Source of the DNA: Mimachlamys varia
Taxonomy: Eukaryota; Mollusca; Bivalvia; Pectinida; Pectinidae
Direction: 5' to 3'
Assembly (NCBI GenBank): GCA_947623455.1
Contig: OX392536.1
Location: 13,635,282-13,699,281 of the forward strand
Length of the DNA: 64,000 nt
In this document: in pieces, positions 40,516 through 53,733 of the stretch
Position numbering within the stretch: the stretch's first letter is position 1
Layout: each line of letters starts with the position of its first letter
Translations under genes and position numbers: made by a program
The notes under the pieces: model-generated
What the model saw: only the letters and a program-made list of their open reading frames with translations
The model's database searches: none
Told to the model about the DNA's origin: nothing

Positions 40516-43500
40516 TAACCAAGCTATTGGGTTTAGATGACTCGTCCAACACTAACCAAGCTATTGGGTTTAGAAGTGACTTGTCCAACACTAGCCAAGC
40601 TATTGGGTTTAGAGGTGACTCGTCCAACACTAACCAAGCTATTGAGTTGAGAGGTGACTCTTCAAACACTTACCAAGCTATTGAGTTGAGAGGTGATTCG
40701 TCCAACACTAACCATGCTATTGAGTTTAGAGGTGACTCGTTCATCACTTACCAAGCTATTGGGTTTAGAGGTGATTCGTTTAACACTAACCAAGCTATTG
40801 AGTTAGGAGGTGACTCGTCTAACACTAACCAAGCTATTGAGTTTAGAGGTGACTCATCTAACACTAACCAAGCTATTGAGTTAAGTGGTGACTCGTCCAA
40901 CACTAACCAAGCTATTAGGTCAAGAGGTGACTCGTCCAACACTAACCAAGCTATACGGTTTAGAGGTGACTCGTTCAACACTAAATAAGCTATTGAGTTA
41001 AGATGTGACTCGTCCAACACTAACCAAGCTATTGAGTTAAGTGGTGACTCGTCCAACACTAACCAAGCTATTGGGTCAAGAGGTGACTCGTCCAACACTA
41101 ACTAAGCTATTGAGTTGAGAGGTGACTCGTCCAACACTAACCAAGCTATTGGGTTTAAGTGACTCGTCCAACACTAACCAAGCTATTGAGTTTAGAGGTG
41201 ACTCGTCCAACACTAAATAAGCTATTGAGTTTAGATGTGACTCGTCCAACACTAAATAAGCTATTGAGTTTAGATGTGACTCGTCCAACATTAACTAAGC
41301 TATTGAGTTAAGGTGACTCGTCTAACACTAACGAAGATATTGGGTTACGGTGACTCGTCCAACACTAACCAAGCTATTGAGTTGAGAGGTGACTCGTCCA
41401 TCACTAACCAAGCTATTAAGTTTAGGTGACTCGTCCAACACTAACCAAGCTATTGGGTTTAGGAGACTCGTCCAACACTAACCAAGCTATTGAGTTGAGA
41501 GGTAGATCGTCCATCACTAACCAAGCTATTGGGTTTAGATGACTCGTCCAACACTAACCAAGCTATTGGGTTTAGAAGTGACTCGTCCAACACTAGCCAA
41601 GCTATTGGGTTTAGAGGTGACTCGTCCAACACTAACCAAGCTATTGAGTTGAGAGGTGACTCGTCAAACACTTACCAAGCTATTGAGTTGAGAGGTGATT
41701 CGTCCAACACTAACCATGCTATTGAGTTTAGAGGTGACTCGTTCATCACTTACCAAGCTATTGGGTTTAGAGGTGATTCGTTTAACACTAACCAAGCTAT
41801 TGAGTTAGGAGGTGACTCGTCTAACACTAACCAAGCTATTGAGTTTAGAGGTGACTCGTCCATCACTAACCAAGCTATTGAGTTGAGAGGTGCCTCGTCC
41901 AACACTAACGAAGCTATTGGGTTAAGGTGCCTCGTCTAACACTAACCAAACTATTGGGTTAATGTGCCTCGTCTAACACTAACCAAGCTATTGGGTTGAG
42001 AGGTGCCTCGTACAACACTAACGAAGCTATTGGACTAAGGTGCCTCGTCTAACACTAACCAAGCTATTGGGTTAAGGTGCCTCGTCTAACACTAACCAAG
42101 CTATTGGGTTAATGTGCCTCGTCTAACACTAACCAAGCTATTGGGTTAAGGTGCCTCGTCTAACACTAACCAAGCTATTGGGTTACGGTGCCTCGTCTAA
42201 CACTAACGAAGCTATTGAGTTGAGAGGTGACTCGTCAAACACTTACCAAGCTATTGAGTTGAGAGGTGATTCGTCCAACACTAACCAAGCTATTGAGTTT
42301 AGAGGTGACTCGTTCATCACTTACCAAGCTATTGGGTTTAGAGGTGATTCGTTTAACACTAACCAAGCTATTGAGTTAGGAGGTGACTCGTCTAACACTA
42401 ACCAAGCTATTGAGTTTAGAGGTGACTCATCTAACACTAACCAAGCTATTGCGCTTAGAGGTGACTTGTCCAACACTTACCAAGCTATTGAGGTTAGAGG
42501 TGACTCGTCCAACACTAAATAAGCTATTGAGTTGAGAGGTGACTCGTCTAACACTAACCAAGCTATTGGGTTAATGTGCCTCGTCTAACACTAACCAAGC
42601 TATTGGGTTAAGGTGCCTCGTCCAACACTAACGAAGCTATTGGGTTAAGGTGCCTCGTCAAACACTAACCAAGCTATTGGGTTAAAGTGACTCGTCTAAC
42701 ACTAACCAAGCTATTGGGTTAAGGTGCCTCGTCCAACACTAACCAAGCTATTTGGTTTAGAGGTGACTTGTCCAACACTAACCAAGCTATTGAGGTTAGA
42801 GTTGACTTGTCCAACACAAAATAAGCTATTGAGTTGAGAGGTGACTCGCCTAACACTAACCAAGCTATTGAGTTAAGGTGCCTCGTCTAACACTAACGAA
42901 GCTATTGGGTTGAGAGGTGCCTCGTCCAACACTAACGAAGCTATTTGGTTAAGGTGCCTCGTCTAACACTAACCAAGCTATTGGGTTAAGGTGACTCGTC
43001 TAAAACTAACGAAGCTATTGGGTTAAGGTGACTCGTCCAACATTAACCAAGCTATTGGGTTGAGGTGACTCGTCTTACACTAACTAAGCTATTGGGTTGA
43101 GAGGTGACTCGTCCAACACTAACGAAGCAATTGGATTAAGGTGACTCGTCCAACACTAACCAAGCTATTGAGGTTAGAGGTGACTCGTCCATCACTAACC
43201 AAGCTATTGAGTTGAGAGGTGCCTCGTCCAACACTAACGAAGCTATTGGGTTAAGGTGCCTCGTCTAACACTAACCAAACTATTGGGTTAATGTGCCTCG
43301 TCTAACACTAACCAAGCTATTGGGTTGAGAGGTGCCTCGTACAACACTAACGAAGCTATTGGATTAAGGTGCCTCGTCTAACACTAACCAAGCTATTGGG
43401 TTAAGGTGCCTCGTCTAACACTAACCAAGCTATTGGGTTAATATGCCTCGTCTAACACTAACCAAGCTATTGGGTTAAGGTGCCTCGTCTAACACTAACC

Positions 43501-44915
43501 AAGCTATTGGGTTACGGTGCCTCGTCTAACACTAACGAAGCTATTGAGTTGAGAGGTGCCTCGTCCAACACTAACGAAGCTATTGGGTTAAGGTGCCTCG
43601 TCTAACACTAACCAAACTATTGGGTTAATGTGCCTCGTCTAACACTAACCAAGCTATTGGGTTAAGGTGCCTCGTCTAACACTAACCAAGCTATTGGGTT
43701 AAGGTGCCTCGTCTAACACTAACCAAGCTATTGGGTTAATGTGCCTCGTCTAACACTAACCAAGCTATTGGATTAAGGTGCCTCGTCTAACACTAACCAA
43801 GCTATTGCGTTGAGAAGTGACTCGTCTAACACTAACCAAGCTATTAGGTTAATGTGCCTCGTCTAACACTAACCATGCTATTGGGTTAAGGTGCCTCGTC
43901 TAACACTAACCAAGCTATTGGGTTGAGAGGTGCCTTGTCCAACACTAACGAAGCTATTGGGTTAAGGTGCCTCGTCTAACACTAACCAAGCTATTGGGTT
44001 AAGGTGACTCGTCTAACACTAACCAAGCTATTGGGTTAAGGTGCCTCGTCCAACACTAACCAAGCTATTGAGGTTAGAGATGACTCGTCCAACACTAACC
44101 AAGCTATTGGGTTAAGGTGCCTCGTCTAACACTAACCAAGCTATTGGGTTAAGGTGACTCGTCTAACACTAACGAAGCTATTGGGTTAATGTGCCTCGTC
44201 TAACACTAACGAAGCTATTGGGTTAAGGTGACTCGTCCAACATTAACCAAGCTATTGGGTTGTGGTGACTCGTCTTACACTAACCAAGGTATTGGGTTGA
44301 GAGGTGACTCGTCCAACACTAACGAAGCAATTGGATTAAGGTGACTCGTCCAACACTAACCAAGCTATTGAGTTGAGAGGTGACTGGTCCAACACTAACC
44401 AAGCTATTGGGTTAAAAGGTGACTAGTCAAACACTAACTAAGCTATTGAGTTGAGAGGTGACTCGTCCAACACTAACCAAGCTATTGGGTTAAGAGGTGA
44501 CTCGTCCAACACTAACTAAGCTATTGAGTTGAGAGGTGACTCGTCCAACACTAACTAAGCTATTGGGTTGTAGTGACTCGTCCAACACTAACCAAGCTAT
44601 TGAGTTTAGAGGTGACTCATCCAACACTAACCAAGCTATTGAGGTTAGAGGTGACTCGTCCAACACTAACCAAGCTATTGAGTTTAGATGTGACTCGTCC
44701 AACATTAACTAAGCTATTGAGTTAAGGTGACTCGTCTAACACTAACGAAGCTATTGGGTTAAGGTGACTCGTCCAACACTAACCAAGCTACTGAGTTGAG
44801 AGGTGACTCTTCCATCACTGACCAAGCTATTAAGTTTAGGTGACTCGTCCAACACTTACCAAGCTATTGGGTTTAGGTGACTCGTCCAACACTAACCAAG
44901 CTATTGAGTTGAGAG

Positions 44916-47900
44916 GTGGCTCATCCATCACTAACCAAGCAATTGGGTTTATATGACTGGTCCAACACTAACCAAGCTATTGGGTTTAGAAGTGACTCGT
45001 CCAACTATAGCCAAGCTATTGGGTTTAGAGGTGACTCGTCCAACACTAACCAAGCTATTGAGTTGAGAAGTGACTCGTCTAACACTTACCAAGCTATTGA
45101 GTTGAGAGGTGATTCGTCCAACACTAACCATGCTATTGAGTTTAGAGGTGACTCGTTCATCACTTACCAAGTTATTGGGTTTAGAGGTGATTCGTTTAAC
45201 ACTAACCAAGCTATTGAGTTAAGAGGTGACTCGTCTAACACTAACCAAGCTATTGAGCTTAGAGGTGACTCGTCCAACACTAACCAAGCTATTTGGTTTA
45301 AAGGTGACTTGTCCAACACTAACCAAGCTATTGAGGTTAGAGGTGACTCGTCCAACACTAACCAAGCTATTGGATTAAGGTGCCTCGTCTAACACTAACC
45401 AAGCTATTGGGTTAAGGTGCCTCGTCTAACACTAACCAAGCTATTGGGTTGAGAGGTGCCTCGTCTAACACTAAATAAGCTATTGGGTTAATGTGCCTCG
45501 TCTAACACTAACCAAGCTATTGGGTTAAGGTGACTCGTCCAACACTAAATAAGCTATTGGGTTAAGGTGCCTCGTCTAACACTAACGAAGCTATTGGGTT
45601 AATGTGCCTCGTCTAACACTAACCAAACTATTGGGTTAATGTGCCTCGTCTAACACTAACCAAGCTATTGGGTTAAGGTGACTCGTCTAACACTAACGAA
45701 GCTATTGGGTTGAGAGGTGCCTCGTCCAACACTAACGAAGCTATTGGGTTAAGGTGCCTCGTCTAACACTAACCAAGCTATTGGGTTAAGGCGACTCGTC
45801 TAACACTAACCAAGCTATTGGGTTAAGGTGCCTCGTCTAACACTAACGAAGCTATTGGGTTAAGGTGACTCGTCCAACATTAACCAAGCTATTGGGTTGA
45901 GGTGACTCGTCTTACACTAACGAAGCTATTTGGTTGAGAGGTGACTCGTCCAACACTAACGAAGCAATTGGATTAAGGTGACTCGTCCAACACTAACCAA
46001 GCTATTGAGTTGAGAGGTGACTGGTCCAACACTAATCAAGCTATTGAGTTAAGTGGTGACTCGTCCAACACTAAACAAGCTATTGGGTTAAGAGGTGACT
46101 CGTCCAACACTAACCAAGCTATTTGGTTTAGAAGTGACTCGTCCATCACTAACGAAGCTATTGGGTTTAGAGGTGATTCGTCCAACACTAACCAAGCTAT
46201 TGGGTTTGGAGGTGACTCGTCCAACACTAACCAAGCTATTTGGTTTAGATGACTCGTCCAACACTAACCAAGCTATTGAGTTTAGAGGTGACTCGTCCAA
46301 CACTAACCAAGCTATTGAGTTTAGTGGTGACTCGTCCAACACTAACTAAGCTATTGAGTTAAGATGTGACTTGTATAACACTAACGAAGCTATTGGGTTA
46401 AGGTGACTCGTCCAAAATTAACTAAGCTATTGAGTTTAGAGGTGACTCGTTCATCACTTACCAAGCTATTGGGTTTAGAGGTGATTCGTTTAACACTAAC
46501 CAAGCTATTGAGTTAAGAGGTGACTCGTCTAACACTAACCAAGCTATTGAGCTTAGAGGTGATTCGTCCAACACTAACCAAGCTATTTGGTTTAAAGGTG
46601 ACTTGTCCAACACTAACCAAGCTATTGAGGTTAGAGGTGACTCGTCCAACACTAACCAAGCTATTGGGTTAAGATGCCTCGTCTAACACTAACCAAGCTA
46701 TTGGGTTAAGGTGCCGCCTCGTCTAACACTAACCAAGCTATTGGGTTAAGGTGACTCGTCTAACACTAAATAAGCTATTGGGTTAATGTGCCTCGTCTAA
46801 CACTAACCAAGCTATTTGGTTAAGGTGACTCGTCCAACACTAAATAAGCTATTGAGTTAAGGTGCCTCGTCTAACACTAACGAAGCTATTGGGTTAATGT
46901 GCCTCGTCTAACACTAACCAAACTATTGGGTTAATGTGCCTCGTCTAACACTAACCAAGCTATTGGGTTAAGGTGACTCGTCTAACACTAACGAAGCTAT
47001 TGGGTTGAGAGGTGCCTCGTCCAACACTAACCAAGCTATTGGGTTAAGGTGCCTCGTCTTACACTAACCAAGCTATTGGGTTAAGGTGACTCGTCTAACA
47101 CTAACCAAGCTATTGGGTTAAGGTGACTCGTCTAACACTAACGAAGCTATTGGGTTAAGGTGACTCGTCCAACATTAACCAAGCTATTGGGTTGAGAGGT
47201 GACTCGTCCAACTCTAACGAAGCAATTGGATTAAGGTGACTCGTCCAACACTAACCAAGCTATTGAGTTGAGAGGTGACTCGTCCAACACCAACCAAGCT
47301 ATTGGGTTTAGAGGTGACTCGTCCAACACTAACCAAGCTATTGAGTTTAGTGGTGACTCGTCCAACACTAACGAAGCTATTGAATTAAGATGTGACTTGT
47401 ATAACACTAACGAAGCTATTGGGTTAAGGTGACTCGTCCAACACTAACCAAGCTATTGAGTTTAGATGTGACTCGTCCAACATTAACTAAGCTATTGAGT
47501 TAAGGTGACTCGTCTAACACTAACGAAGCTATTGGGTTTAGGTGACTCGTCCAACACTAACCAAGCTATTGAATTAAGTGGTGACTCGTCCAACACTAAC
47601 CAAGCTGTTGGGTTAAAAGGTGACTCGTCCAACACTAACCAATCTATTTGGTTTAGATGACTCGTCCAACACTAACCAAGCTATTGAGTTTAGAGGTGAC
47701 TCGTCCAACACCAACCAAGCTATTGGGTTTAGAGGTGACTCGTCCAACACTAACCAAGCTATTGAGTTTAGTGGTGACTCGTCCAACACTAACCAAGCTA
47801 TTGAGTTAAGATGTGACTTGTATAACACTAACGAAGCTATTGGGTTAAGGTGACTCGTCCAACACTAACCAAGCTATTGAGTTGAGAGGTGACTCGTCCA

Positions 47901-48478
47901 ACATTAACTAAGCTATTGAGTTAAGGTGACTCGTCTAACACTAACGAAGCTATTGGGTTTAGGTGACTCGTCCAACACTAACCAAGCTATTGAGTTGAGA
48001 GGTGGCTCATCCATCACTAACCAAGCAATTGGGTTTATATGACTGGTCCAACACTAACCAAGCTATTGGGTTTAGAAGTGACTCGTCCAACTATAGCCAA
48101 GCTATTGGGTTTAGAGGGGACTCGTCCAACACTTACCCAGCTATTGAGTTGAGAGGTGACTCGTCTAACACTTACCAAGCTATTGAGTTGAGAGGTGATT
48201 CGTCCAACACTAACCATGCTATTGAGTTTAGAGGTGACTCGTTCATCACTTACCAAGCTATTGGCTTTAGAGGTGATTCTTTTAACACTAACCAAGCTAT
48301 TGAGTTAAGAGGTGACTCGTCTAACACTAACCAAGCTATTGAGCTTAGAGGTGACTCGTCCAACACTAACCAAGCTATTTGGTTTAAAGGTGACTTGTCC
48401 AACACTAACCAAGCTATTGAGGTTAGAGGTGACTCGTCCAACACTAACCAAGCTATTGGGTTAAGGTGCCTCGTCTAA
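44916..48478. repeat. Sat-C higher-order duplication, 3086-bp offset
   Basis: The run of variant monomers at 44916-45392 recurs at 48002-48478, in identical order and nearly identical sequence. Shared rare features are GGCTCATCCATC, TTTATATGACTGG, CAACTATAGCC and TTTGGTTTAAAGG. A third partial copy of its right part lies at 46440-46660. Related but more diverged versions occur at 37739, 40500 and 41500. Confidence 0.85.
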
Positions 48479-50867
48479 CACTAACCAAGCTATTGGGTTA
48501 AGGTGCCTCGTCCAACACTAACCAAGCTATTGGGTTAAGGTGCCTCGACCAACACTAACGAAGCAATTGGATTAAGGTGACTCGTCCAACACTAACCAAG
48601 CTATTGAGTTGAGAGGTGACTCGTCCAACACTAACCAAGCTATTGAGTTAAGTGGTGACTCGTCCAACACTAACCAAGCTATTGGGTTAAGAGGTGACTC
48701 GTCCAACACTAACCAATCTATTTGGTTTAGAAGTGACTCGTCCATCACTAACGAAGCTATTGAGTTAAGTGGTGACTCGTCCAACACTAACCAAGCTATT
48801 GGGTTTGGAGGTGACTCGTCCAACACTAACCAAGCTATTTGGTTTAGATGACTCGTCCAACACTAACCAAGCTATTGAGTTTAGAGGTGACTCGTCCAAC
48901 ACCAACCAAGCTATTGGGTTTAGAGGTGACTCGTCCAACACTAACCAAGCTATTGAGTTTAGTGGTGACTCGTCCAACACTAACCAAGCTATTGAGTTTA
49001 GAGGTGACTCGTCCAACACCAACCAAGCTATTGGGTTTAGAGGTGACTCGTCCAACACTAACCAAGCTATTGAGTTTAGTGGTGACTCGTCCAACACTAA
49101 CGAAGCTATTGAGTTAAGATGTGACTTGTATAACACTAACGAAGCTATTGGGTTAAGGTGACTCGTCCAAAATTAACTAAGCTATTGAGTTTAGGTGACT
49201 CGTCCAACACTAACGAAGCTATTGGGTGTAGAGTTGACTCGTCGAACATTAACGAAGGTGTTTGGTTTAGAGGTGACTCGTCCAACACTAACCAAGCTAC
49301 AGACTGTGTTGGGTTAAGGTGACTCGTCCAACATTAACTAAGCTATTGAGTTTATGTGACTCGTCTAACACTAACGAAGCTATTGAGTTTAGAGGTGACT
49401 CGTCCAACACTAACCACGCTATTGGGTTTAGAGGCGACTCGTCCAACACTAACCAAGCTATTGAGTTGAGAGGTGACTCGTCCAACACTAACCAAGCTAT
49501 TGGGTTAAGGTGATTCGTCCAACACTAACCAAGCTATTTGGTTTAGAGGTGACTCGTCCAACACTAACCAAGCTATTGAGTTTAGAGGTGACTCGTCCAA
49601 CACTAACCAAGCTATTGGGTTAAGGTGATTCGTCCAACACTAACCAAGCTATTGAGTTGAGAGGTGACTCGTCCAACACTAACCAAGCTATTGGGTTAAG
49701 GTGATTCGTCCAACACTAACCAAGCTATTTGGTTTAGAGGTGACTCGTCCAACACTAACCAAGCTATTGAGTTTAGAGGTGACTCGAACATCACTAACCA
49801 AGCTATTAGGTTTAGAGGTGACTCGTCTAACACTAACCAAGCTATTGAGTTAAGAGGTGACTCGTCTTACACTAACCAAGCTATTGAGTTTAGAGGTGAC
49901 TCGTCCATCACTAACCAAGCTTTTGGGTTTAGAGGTGATTCGTTTAACACTAAGCAAGCTATTGGGTTAAGGTGACTCGTCCAACACTAACGAAGCTATT
50001 GGGTTTAGAGGTGACTCGTCTAACACTAACGAAGCTATTTGGTTTAGAGGTGACTCGTCCAACACTAACCAAGCTATTGAGTTGAGAGGTGATTCGTCCA
50101 ACACTAACTAAGCTTTTTGGTTAAGAGGTGACTCGTCCAACACTAACCAAGCTATTGGGTTAAGGTGACACGTCCAACATTAACTAAGCTATTGGGTTTA
50201 GGTGATTCGTCCAACACAAACCAAGCTATTGAGTTTAGAGGTGACTCGTCCAACACTAACCAAGCTATTGGGTTAAGGTGACTCGTCCAACATTAACTAA
50301 GCTATTGAGTTTAGGTGACTCGTCTAACACTAACGAAGCTATTGGGTTAAGGTGACTCGTCCAACACTAACCAAGCTATTCAGTTGAGAAGTGACTCGTC
50401 CAACACTAACCAAGCTTTTCAGTTGAGAGGTGACTCGTCCAACACTAACCAAGATATTGGGTTAAGGTGACTCCTCCAACACTAACCAAACTATTGGGTT
50501 AAGGTGATTCGTCCAACACTAACCAAGCTATTTGGTTTAGAGGTGACTCGTCCAACACTTACCAAGCTATTTAGGTTAGAGGTGACTCGTCTAACACTAA
50601 CCAAGCTATTGAGTTTAGAGGTGACTCGTCCATCACTAACCAAGCTTTTTGGTTTAGAGGTGATTCGTTTAACACTAACGAAGCTATTGGGTTAAGGTGA
50701 TTCGTGCAACACTAACCAAGCTATTTGGTTAAGGTAACTCGTCCAACACAAACCAAGCTATTTTGTTTAAGGGTGACTTTTCCAACACAAAGCAAGCTAT
50801 TGAGTTTTAAATTTCAAGTGTTGAAGAATTTCACATCATCAAATGTGAAGGCAGTGACAATTTCACC

Positions 50868-51031
50868 TCCAAAATTATTCCAAAAATACAACTGGCTAAT
50901 GAAAAAATCATCACAAAACCTAATGATATTCTAAGGGAAAGTAAAACATTTTATGAAGACTTATATTCTTTAGAGCATGAAGTTAAGGAAATAGATTTAG
51001 ATACCTTTTTGGTAAATTGTTATGTTCCACA
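50868..51031 (+). pseudogene. LINE ORF2 remnant: pre-RT linker
   Basis: This frame reads through a stretch of about 55 codons with the signature NEKIITKPNDILRES followed by KTFYEDLYS, the region that normally sits just upstream of the RT fingers in L1/Tx1-type elements. The downstream RT continues in a different frame from about 51038, and the intervening segment usually present between the two is missing. This therefore marks a deletion with a frameshift. Confidence 0.75.
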
Positions 51032-51037
51032 GTCAAA

Positions 51038-51630
51038 AATATGAAGAATATTAAAAGTCCAGGGTCGGATGGCTTTACATCTGAATTTTCTAAATGCTTT
51101 TGGAATAGTTTGGGAAACCTTGTTGTTTGGTCTATTAATTATGGTTTTAAATATAATCATTTATCTGTTACACAGAGACAAGGTATAATAACATGTTTAC
51201 CTAAGGGAGATAAATCCAGATATTTTCTAAAAAAAAACTGGCGACCTATTTCACTCTTGAATATTGTTTATAAAATAGCAAATAGAATGAAAAGTGGCTG
51301 AAACAAAATTATTAATTTAGATCAGACAGGGGCTCTGTCAGAATATTATACAAGAATAATTTATGATATTATGTAATATACAGAAAAATTTGATACCCCG
51401 GGAATGCTTTTGATGATTGATTTTGAAAAAGCCTTTGATTCGGTTTCATCGAAATTTATTGATGAATTTCTTGATTATTTTAAATTTGAAAGTGACTTTA
51501 GAAATTGCATAAAGCTTTTTCACACAAATATTAGTTCAGCAATAAATCAGGGTGGAAAACTGTCGTAATGTTTTGAAGTTAGACGCGGTTGTCGTCAAGG
51601 CGATCCAATCGCACCATATATATTTATAAA
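51038..51630 (+). pseudogene. LINE reverse transcriptase remnant: fingers and palm motifs A and B
   Basis: A single frame carries KSPGSDGFTSEF (about 51053), TQRQGIITCLPKGDKSR, NWRPISLLNIVYKIA, LDQTGALS, then palm motif A as MLLMIDFEKAFDSVS (51404-51448) and motif B as RGCRQGDPIAPYIFI (about 51584-51628). Motif A keeps the catalytic Asp in the context of FEKAFDSV. The frame is broken by three stops: TGA at 51299, TAA at 51374 and TAA at 51566. The third palm motif (F/YADD) should follow motif B within about 50-70 residues but is absent. In life this enzyme would copy the element's RNA at a nicked target; this copy cannot. Confidence 0.88.
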
Positions 51631-51943
51631 TCAGCTCTTAAGGTTAATATAGAAAACACACAAATTGTTTGGATAGGTAGGAAAAAGTATAGTGAGGACA
51701 TTTTCCTGCCTTATATGAACTTATATTGGGAGCAGAAAAAATATTCTTTTAGGTATCGAATTCCATGTGGATCTTTTAAAAATACCAAAATTAAATTATG
51801 ACAAGAAACTTGTTACACTCAAATCTCTTGTCAAGAGTTGGAGTCATAGGATAGTATCTCCTATTGGAAGAATACGTATCATGAAATCGTTACGAATCTC
51901 CAAATTTAATCATCTATTCATATCATTACCTAATCCAGATTAG
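51628..51943 (+). pseudogene. LINE ORF2 remnant: RT thumb region after a deletion removing the F/YADD motif
   Basis: Right after motif B the sequence jumps to ALKVNIENTQIVWIG (from about 51634), a segment that in related elements lies well downstream of the F/YADD box. The frame then shifts, and LGIEFHVDLLKIPKLNYDKK with KSWSHRIVSPIGRIRIMKSL runs from 51749 to a TAG at 51941. The join inside ATATTTATAAATCAGCTC (about 51619-51636) looks like a clean internal deletion of the catalytic third motif and its surroundings. Confidence 0.78.
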
Positions 51944-51957
51944 TATTTTATTAAAAA

Positions 51958-52700
51958 AACTCAATTCGGTGTTTTTCAATTTTTTTTGTGGAGTGGTAAA
52001 ACCGACAAAATAAAAAGAGAGGTTATTGTGCAAAGGTATACTGAAGTTGTTCTAAAAGTGATTCATGTTGTGTCGTAAATTAATGTTTTAAAAGTATGTT
52101 GGATTAGAAGGATATTCAGATCATCTGGAAAATGCCTTAATATTCTATAAAAGAATGTAAATGTCCAAGTTTTATCTAAAAGTGGAAACGAATATGTTCA
52201 TAAAGCCATAACCGACTGTAAAAATGACTTCTGGGTAGATGTGTTCCAAGCTTGGTATAAACTTAGAGAAAAGGAAGAGTCGCTTAGAGTGGATGACAGT
52301 TCAGTTCTCAAAACGCCATTATGGTTCAATAAAAATAAAACCATTGTAAATCAAATAATATTTTATCGGAACTGGTATGAGAATGGAGTTTGTATTTTGA
52401 ATGATCTTTAAAAAGATAGCAGGAGGTTATGTTTTTATAATTTTGTGGAATTCAGTGATATGCATGGACCAATAACAAACTTCTTACAGTACCATGGTGT
52501 TATATCGAGTATTAAGAAATACTAACGACGTTTTAGCTCTCCAAATAAGTTTTTATTCTTATCAACTATTCCCCTCGACCTACAGTTGATTTTGAAGAGT
52601 AAAAAGGGATCACTATCTGCTATCTCTTAGAAATATCATTTCGGTTACTGGGCAACAAAAATGGAGGGGGGGGGGTGCTTCGATTTTAATAAAGATACAT
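51958..52700 (+). pseudogene. LINE ORF2 remnant: middle C-terminal region, heavily decayed
   Basis: Fragments such as FFLWSGKTDKIKREVIVQ (about 51980-52035) and NKTIVNQIIFYRNWYENGV (about 52335-52395) can be read in short pieces, broken by stops and frame changes. They fit the poorly conserved stretch between RT thumb and C-terminal zinc knuckle. A run of ten Gs (52664-52675) interrupts the region. Confidence 0.65.
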
Positions 52701-52739
52701 GGGGGGACATTTACAATGTTCCTTTTCAAGTAACTATGG

Positions 52740-53160
52740 CTACAATATAGAATAAATCATTTCAATTTAATGACTAATTACTTTGCATATAGAATAGGTC
52801 TAATACATGATCCCAGTTGTAGCTTTTGTAATAGAGGAAGGGAGACAATTGTGCATATATTATGGGAACGCAATAAAGTCCGGAATTTCCTAACTAATTT
52901 TGAAATGCTGCTCAATGCCCTTGCAGTGCCCTTAAACTCTAATATTTGGTATCTTGAATAATACCGGTGTTTACAACCGAATAGATAAAGAAGTAATTCT
53001 ACTGATGAAATTATATATACAAAACAAGATGTTTTCATAGTACTCTTTCTGTGATGGGTCTAGTTAATTCAATAACAGAAAATGTTGTCCAAAAATATAC
53101 TGCATATGGTAAAGATGAACACGGAGTGCATATATTTGTAAATTAATGGAAAAAATGGAT
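52740..53160 (+). pseudogene. LINE ORF2 remnant: C-terminal cysteine-histidine motif
   Basis: The frame 52770-52961 reads NYFAYRIGLIHDPSCSFC, then RETIVHILWERNKVRNF. This is the C-x2-C ... H-x4-C arrangement found at the C terminus of L1/Tx1-type ORF2 proteins, with the last Cys replaced by Arg (WERN where WECN is usual). A following segment around 53060-53150 (NVVQKYTAYGKDEHGV, in another frame) resembles the extreme C terminus. The missing metal ligand is further evidence of decay. Confidence 0.72.
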
Positions 53161-53733
53161 AAGATTGATTGAAATTGTCTGATCCTGTCATAAACCTATA
53201 AATCACACTAGCAGCTTTTAACTATCATAATATTTTACACATTAGAATGATTTTTGCCTTCTACAATATACATTGGATTTTTTTCTGTTTTCTGTCCTTT
53301 TTCTTTCCCTTCGTCGTCTGTCATAGTCGATGTCTTTTCTGTCTTTTCCGTCTTCCTTTCTCTTTAAACCAATACAGTAGAAATCTTGACAACAACCTAG
53401 CAAATCGAATATCAGTGTGATGTTTTTATTTATAATGGATGAACATTGTTTTTATATGTCGTAGTAAATATAAATGTAAATGCATACTAGGTTTGAATAT
53501 TGATGCACAAAAGTGTTACATATTGTAGCACTGATAGGTATAGCAATGTATGAAGATCGGAATGCATTTAAGCATTGTTGTAATACATATACTATAGTGT
53601 GTAGTGTTTTTTAGTGTGAAATTCCAATCGGTCATCAGTTAGAGTTGGTTCGTAATCAGATGTAATTAAGACTATACTGTATTGGGGGGGGGGGAGGGGG
53701 GCCTGAAAAATAAAGTAAATATTAAAAAGAAGA

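Larger units (their letters stand above)
36601..50808. repeat. Sat-C: mixed 39/37-bp tandem satellite array (about 370 copies)
   Basis: The unit has a constant 30-bp part (GGTGACTCGT, CCAACACTAA, CCAAGCTATT) followed by a variable tail. A tail of GAGTTGAGA or GAGTTTAGA gives 39 bp, and a tail of GGGTTAA or GGGTTTA gives 37 bp. The 39-bp units read as a 13-residue repeat GDSSNTNQAIELR. The 37-bp units shift frame or introduce a stop, so open frames are short and non-functional. A GCCTCG subfamily replaces GACTCG and is clustered at about 38230-38350, 41880-44180, 45370-45840 and 46670-47060. The right end decays at about 50700-50808. Confidence 0.96.
50809..53733 (+). mobile_element. Decayed LINE (Tx1/L1-like non-LTR retrotransposon), 5' truncated
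   Basis: The element starts where Sat-C decays and ends in AATAAA (53708-53713) plus an A-rich tail to about 53733. It keeps the order expected of a non-LTR retrotransposon second ORF: linker, RT fingers, palm motif A, palm motif B, thumb, then a C-terminal cysteine-histidine motif. There is no endonuclease domain, so the 5' part is missing. A pyrimidine-rich stretch (53279-53370) and a G-run (53682-53700) lie in the probable 3' UTR. Several in-frame stops and frame changes show it is dead. The assignment to the Tx1/L1 group rests on RT motif wording that I recognise and is an inference. Confidence 0.85.

Noticed and set aside
52664..53700. G-runs as G-quadruplex regulatory sites
   Set aside because: They are single homopolymer runs inside a dead LINE, more likely slippage products or sequencing-length uncertainty.
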